Shown here one piece after another: positions 60,361 to 64,000 of a DNA stretch of 64,000 bases. Both the position numbers and the translations under genes were made by a program. The DNA lies in contig JAAXNY010000005.1 in NCBI GenBank assembly GCA_013420905.1, positions 2,666,001-2,730,000 of the forward strand, written 5' to 3'. The notes below the pieces were generated by a model. That model was not told where the DNA came from. It saw nothing but the letters and a program-made list of their open reading frames with translations, and searched no databases. This stretch comes from Collybia mongolica. Lineage: Eukaryota > Basidiomycota > Agaricomycetes > Agaricales > Clitocybaceae. Numbering within the stretch: the stretch's first letter is position 1; each line of letters opens with the position of its first letter.

Positions 60361-60901
60361 TATACTAGTCAATAGAGCATTCAGATTACAATACCTTAGA
60401 TCTTATGGATGTTAAACCTTAACTGTACAAAATGAACAAAGTGTGTTTATTGATAGCAGGGAAGAAATAATGCATTCAAATTTAAGTGATGTAAATGGCA
60501 TGGAATTAATCCCCACAAAGGCTATTATTCTCACCTGTGATGGTATGAAATTCATCCCATAGCCTCAAAAATTTGTAGTAAGGTTACCCCAAAAATGTTG
60601 CTATTTTTGCCCATCAAGGTATTAAATTAATCCCATATTGATGGAAATTACCTCCCACAATGGTTGTTTTTTCCACCTATGGTGGAATGAAATTCAACCA
60701 CTAAATCATACCTTAAGGGGGGGGTTTTCCTCCTTTTTTCCCTCCACAGAGGGTGTTTTTTCATACATCTTTGGGATGAAATTCATATATTAATGTGTTA
60801 AATTCATTACTTAAGGGGATGAGATATGGGTTGAATTTCATCCATTTCCAGTTTCACAGTGTAGGAATGGCAATTGAATAGCAACACAGTGTGAATGGCA
60901 A

Positions 60902-61624
60902 TGGGGAGGTTCAATGATTACCTACTCCACTCATAATACAAGTAAACAAATGTCAAATTTGGAGAGATTTTGTGACCCTCCCAATATTTCATGCTTTTGG
61001 AAGCACATTCTTATGAAAAAAAACATGCCAAGCTAGTGGAAATTGAAGAACAGTATACTTGAAGAGTTCCTGTCTTGTTTTGAGCTCTATAGAGCACTGC
61101 ATCAATGAGAATTTAATTATTTTCCATGAGGATATAGTTTTGAGTTGAGTTTTAAATAACATGTTTCTATATTTGGCTCACTGCTGATTAAATTTGATAT
61201 GTAAATTAGTGGCTTGATGCATCTCAGCTATCTAAATTTCAGACCACAGGCAAGGCCACAGACAACAGTGTGCCATCACTGACATCTTCCTTGGCCACAA
61301 TATAACTCAACTTCCTTGATCAATCCTACATGAATTTTCAGGGGCAAGAGGGTCTTTGCAGTGGATTCTTTGATTTTTTTGTTTTCAGCTTCCCAGGTCC
61401 AAAAAACATATGTAATTTTGATGAATCTTGAAAAATATGAGGGAATCCAAAAATCTGCCACAAAGACCCTCTCCAGGCTGATATTTTGAACAACTTTTAC
61501 TATTAGACCAATCCATTATCTTCAGTTTCTGAGCCACCACTGATGTGGGTCAACAAATGGTGCTTTTCCAGGCCGGACAAACAATCATAAACAAATTAAA
61601 AATAACCGGCAATTGCCCCTCCCC
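60902..61624. mobile_element. hAT-like MITE copy B (723 bp, uninterrupted)
   Basis: Ends TGGGGAGG...TTGCCCCTCCCC, opposite orientation to copy A, flanked by a perfect 8-bp duplication AATGGCAA (60,894-60,901 and 61,625-61,632). It shows the empty TA (TCAAGTATACTG as complement, near 61,050) where copy A carries Tc1 element 1. It is non-coding, with an internal inverted repeat around AGGGTCTTTG. Confidence 0.88.
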
Positions 61625-61858
61625 AATGGCAACTATGCTCAAACTTCGAATGTCAAATTTGACGGTAAATCGCCATGTGTCATAGCCAACAGTACAAGCT
61701 GGACTTGAGGGATGGCGTGAGGTACCAAGCGGGAAATAGTCAGGGCTCAACAAGGGTGAAGACTTTATTTGAACATAGTAAATGTGTTGAATGAATTTTT
61801 GACTGAGTGTCCGCTTCCGCAGGCAAGTCAACCATGCGTAGTGATACATCATCACTGT

Positions 61859-63791
61859 TTAAACTTCAATGCCTTCTAAATTTGTCCCCTGAACGATACA
61901 TTTGAACCCATATCCCACCATTTCGAAGCTGCTTCACTCACCAGCTTCGGCAGTCTTAGATATACATCTGTTCCTAAGAGCCGTTCAGTACCTTTTCCTG
62001 TTAAACTGTGCTGAAACAACCTACCCCATCCGTCCAATGATACCAACTCTAAAGATCCTCCAAAATATCTATTGCACTAGATGAGAGTAGAGATGACTGG
62101 CATTGAATACAACTCACGTCGAAAAAATATTGCTCATCGGCAAACCAATGCCAATTCTTGGATGTGGCCCGACGCCCACCTCTTTCTCTGGATCATTCTC
62201 ATTCGGCTTATGAACGTCAAGATCCGAAGCAGTGGACAAATTGACATCCCAACTTCCCAGTTGCTCTCCAACAGTCGCCCGTATGCCTTTGGGTCTGGAA
62301 CTAACGGTACGCAGTGCCCCCAAGCGAGAATCCTCCATCCGCGCGGCGTTCCTAATGTGGGAAAACGAAAAAAGGTCTGAGGGTATTCTGATTGGATTTT
62401 GGGGTGTACTAAGTCCGCCACCTTTTGATTTCTATGAGGCAACATAACTAATTGGAAAAGACAAGTTACTAGATTTACCTTCATCAGATATCCGAATCCC
62501 AACATCATTCATACCCGCAACGATGGTCGCTCGAATCGCTGGAAGGGTCGCTGAATCGTGGTGTTTAACGACAGTCGCCCGCATTGACTGAACCTTAAAT
62601 GTCAGTCATGGACAACGACAGTTTACATACCTAGGTTGCTTACATTCTTCAATAATTCGAAAACCACGTATCTGTGAAAAGATAGATTGGTTTTCCATTG
62701 GCAAGGTCAAGGCCCAAGAAAAAACGAACTCTAGGTGCTCCCGGATGTACGCAAATTCGGTCTGGAGGTGCCCGTCAATCATGACTTCGGGCCAGCGTTT
62801 CCCTTCCACACCGTCTCCATAATGATCCTCGATATCGACAGGTCTCTTTCTCAGCAGCCTTGTACATCGTTCGATGCTCTGTCGCACGTTGAGACCGGTA
62901 AAAATTATGCCTACATGGGGTTCCCCCGAGCATTCACGGTAATTTCCTGCAAATCTATCAGACAGGGCGATATGGTGTTCTGCTAATACGCGACGAGATA
63001 TGCGCGATACAAGCATACGGCGCATGAAGGAGTCCAGTTGATCTGGGGGGAGATATGGGGATGATAGTGAAAGACCAAGAGAGAGGCTTGGAATTACTGG
63101 TGCGCTGATATTCTAAGTGTTAGTTACGCTATCCAACATAACAAGAAAAAAAAAGATAGGTTACTGTTCATCAAGGATTTCATTTAGAAAACGACAAAAA
63201 CCCTCGTTCTCGTTCAGCGTTGTTATAGGCGGGTATCGCCGGAGCCTTGAGGATAGATTAAAAATATTAAAGACGTGCCACACAATAAAAAACGACATAC
63301 TTCTCAAAAGCAGACCAATACAGCTTGTTACTGAGATATCAACCCTCTGATGTGGTAATAGTACGTAGTGTACGAACCTCATAGACTTTTGCCACGCCCT
63401 CTTGGGTTACCACAACAAATGGAAGTGCCTGCAAATCGCGAAGTCGATGGGCGATGCGAACCGGGAGTTCTGTTCTAACATAATTGGCACTCTTTTACAA
63501 TGTACACGAGTTAATGATAGTCGAAGCGTTGAAATGGCTCCAGCACCTTTATGAGACGATCCTGGTCCATGGAACGACCAAAAAAAACCTGAGCGAATCA
63601 GCCTGGGTTGAGCTGAAACCAATGAAGAATTCACGCACCAGCTGTCTCAGAGTCAATCGTTTGGCTTCTTTCGACGCATACAATTCCAGCTGTCTGTTCT
63701 GGTAGAAATGGAGAGCAGTAGATTGTTTCCGAGTACCGGGATGGAGAAGAGATATTCGGATGGGTTGCCTGGCTGCAGCAGAGTTAAACAT
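61859..63791 (-). CDS. Mitochondrial pyruvate/branched-chain dehydrogenase kinase
   Basis: GHKL-fold kinase that phosphorylates the E1 subunit of pyruvate (or branched-chain 2-oxoacid) dehydrogenase in the matrix. Twelve exons: 63791-63639, 63588-63547, 63491-63378, 63323-63301, 63245-63165, 63104-62730, 62671-62644, 62587-62479, 62421-62118, 62068-62025, 61973-61942 and 61888-61859, giving 444 aa. N-terminal landmarks are FYQNRQLELYASKEAKRLTL, NYVRTELPVRIAHRLRDLQ and RMLVSRISRRVLAEHHIALS. The ATP-lid motifs are the N box (FELLKNSMRATV), G1 (NDVGIRISDEGGG) and G2 (IGIGLPMSNIFSTYFGGSLEL), most formed across splices. It ends LPKLGTNLEGIEV. The choice between PDK and BCKDK cannot be made from motifs alone. 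Confidence 0.92.
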
Positions 63792-64000
63792 CCTGAGACC
63801 GAGATGAGGGCATTACTCAGTAAGAGCTAGCCGTCCTGGGTAGTTTAAAAATCCCCTGCAGGTGATCTCAGATAAAATGAAGGATCAACGCATTTATGGT
63901 GAGGTCGGCTGGTTCGCCCGACTCAGATACTTCGGCCCCTTTACGTCTCTGGTGATCACGTAAGGATGACTCCGGACATATTTGTCAAATATTACTAGTA

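Larger units (their letters stand above)
57914..60861. mobile_element. CACTG-ended element copy III, right part, with a Tc1 insert
   Basis: Matches copy I (33,340-34,797) up to the terminus CAGTTTCACAGTG at 60,861. A complete Tc1 element sits at 58,753-60,360. The left CACTG end is missing: leftward sequence becomes the shared cassette and then the old hAT-like copy. The AT-rich TTTCATCC motifs near the right end are retained. Confidence 0.8.

Noticed and set aside
62606..62671. Kinase frame continuing through 62,671-62,606 as IRGFRIIEECKQPR
   Set aside because: That frame breaks the GHKL N box; the alternative splice gives FELLKNSMRATV, the family motif.

Overview
The window looks like a chromosome of a mushroom-forming basidiomycete (Agaricomycetes). 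The evidence is short (about 48-80 nt) phase-consistent GT-AG introns in every host gene, typical basidiomycete protein families, and a transposon set (Plavaka/Tnp2-type, Tc1, copia, PIF1-helicase Helitron, non-LTR) usual for that class. No rRNA, tRNA or CRISPR array was found.

Layout. 1-10,700 is compact and CpG-rich: an STB6-like gene (cut by the left edge), a LON/RING (LONRF-like) ubiquitin-ligase-type gene, a PXB-PX-DUF3818 lipid-binding protein (Lec1-like), the DEAD-box 60S-biogenesis helicase SPB4, and SDH4 (CybS anchor of complex II). 10,700-36,300 is a transposon island. 36,450-42,315 holds three host genes on the minus strand: delta-COP (RET2), an NDR-family kinase (Cbk1/Orb6) and a proline-rich PPPAY-motif protein. 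42,540-61,625 is a second island. 61,859-63,791 encodes a mitochondrial pyruvate (or branched-chain) dehydrogenase kinase. I resolved exon structures for these genes from conserved motifs and reading phase; the CDS lengths all close in frame.

The islands are deeply nested, and the layering can be read because several families are present here in both empty and filled form. A 723-bp hAT-like MITE (11,041-13,373) carries a complete Tc1 transposon at a TA, and a second 723-bp copy (60,902-61,624) lacks it. A copia element (28,420-36,150) has its gag opened by a 'AB' repeat with an exact 9-bp duplication (31,033-35,327). That repeat is itself opened by a 3.4-kb CACTG-ended element with a TAG duplication (31,398-34,797), and two other AB copies show the empty site. 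A second intact Tc1 element (58,753-60,360) sits in another copy of the CACTG family.

The most unusual signal is a roughly 1-kb cassette with a conserved GT-AG intron. It is present inside both the CACTG-ended elements and a hAT-like element with iterated GGACTCCGC-type ends (54,263-55,728). That hAT-like copy is CpG-rich and young-looking and has inserted into a CpG-depleted older copy of its own family. A degraded multi-gene element (about 42,858-53,943) carries a Plavaka-type transposase, a three-KOW (Spt5-like) protein and a coiled-coil protein.

Most island DNA is CpG-poor. Several disabling stops are TGA where CGA is expected, which fits methylation-driven C-to-T decay. The CpG-rich pieces (the LINE fragment and the young hAT-like copy) look like the latest arrivals.
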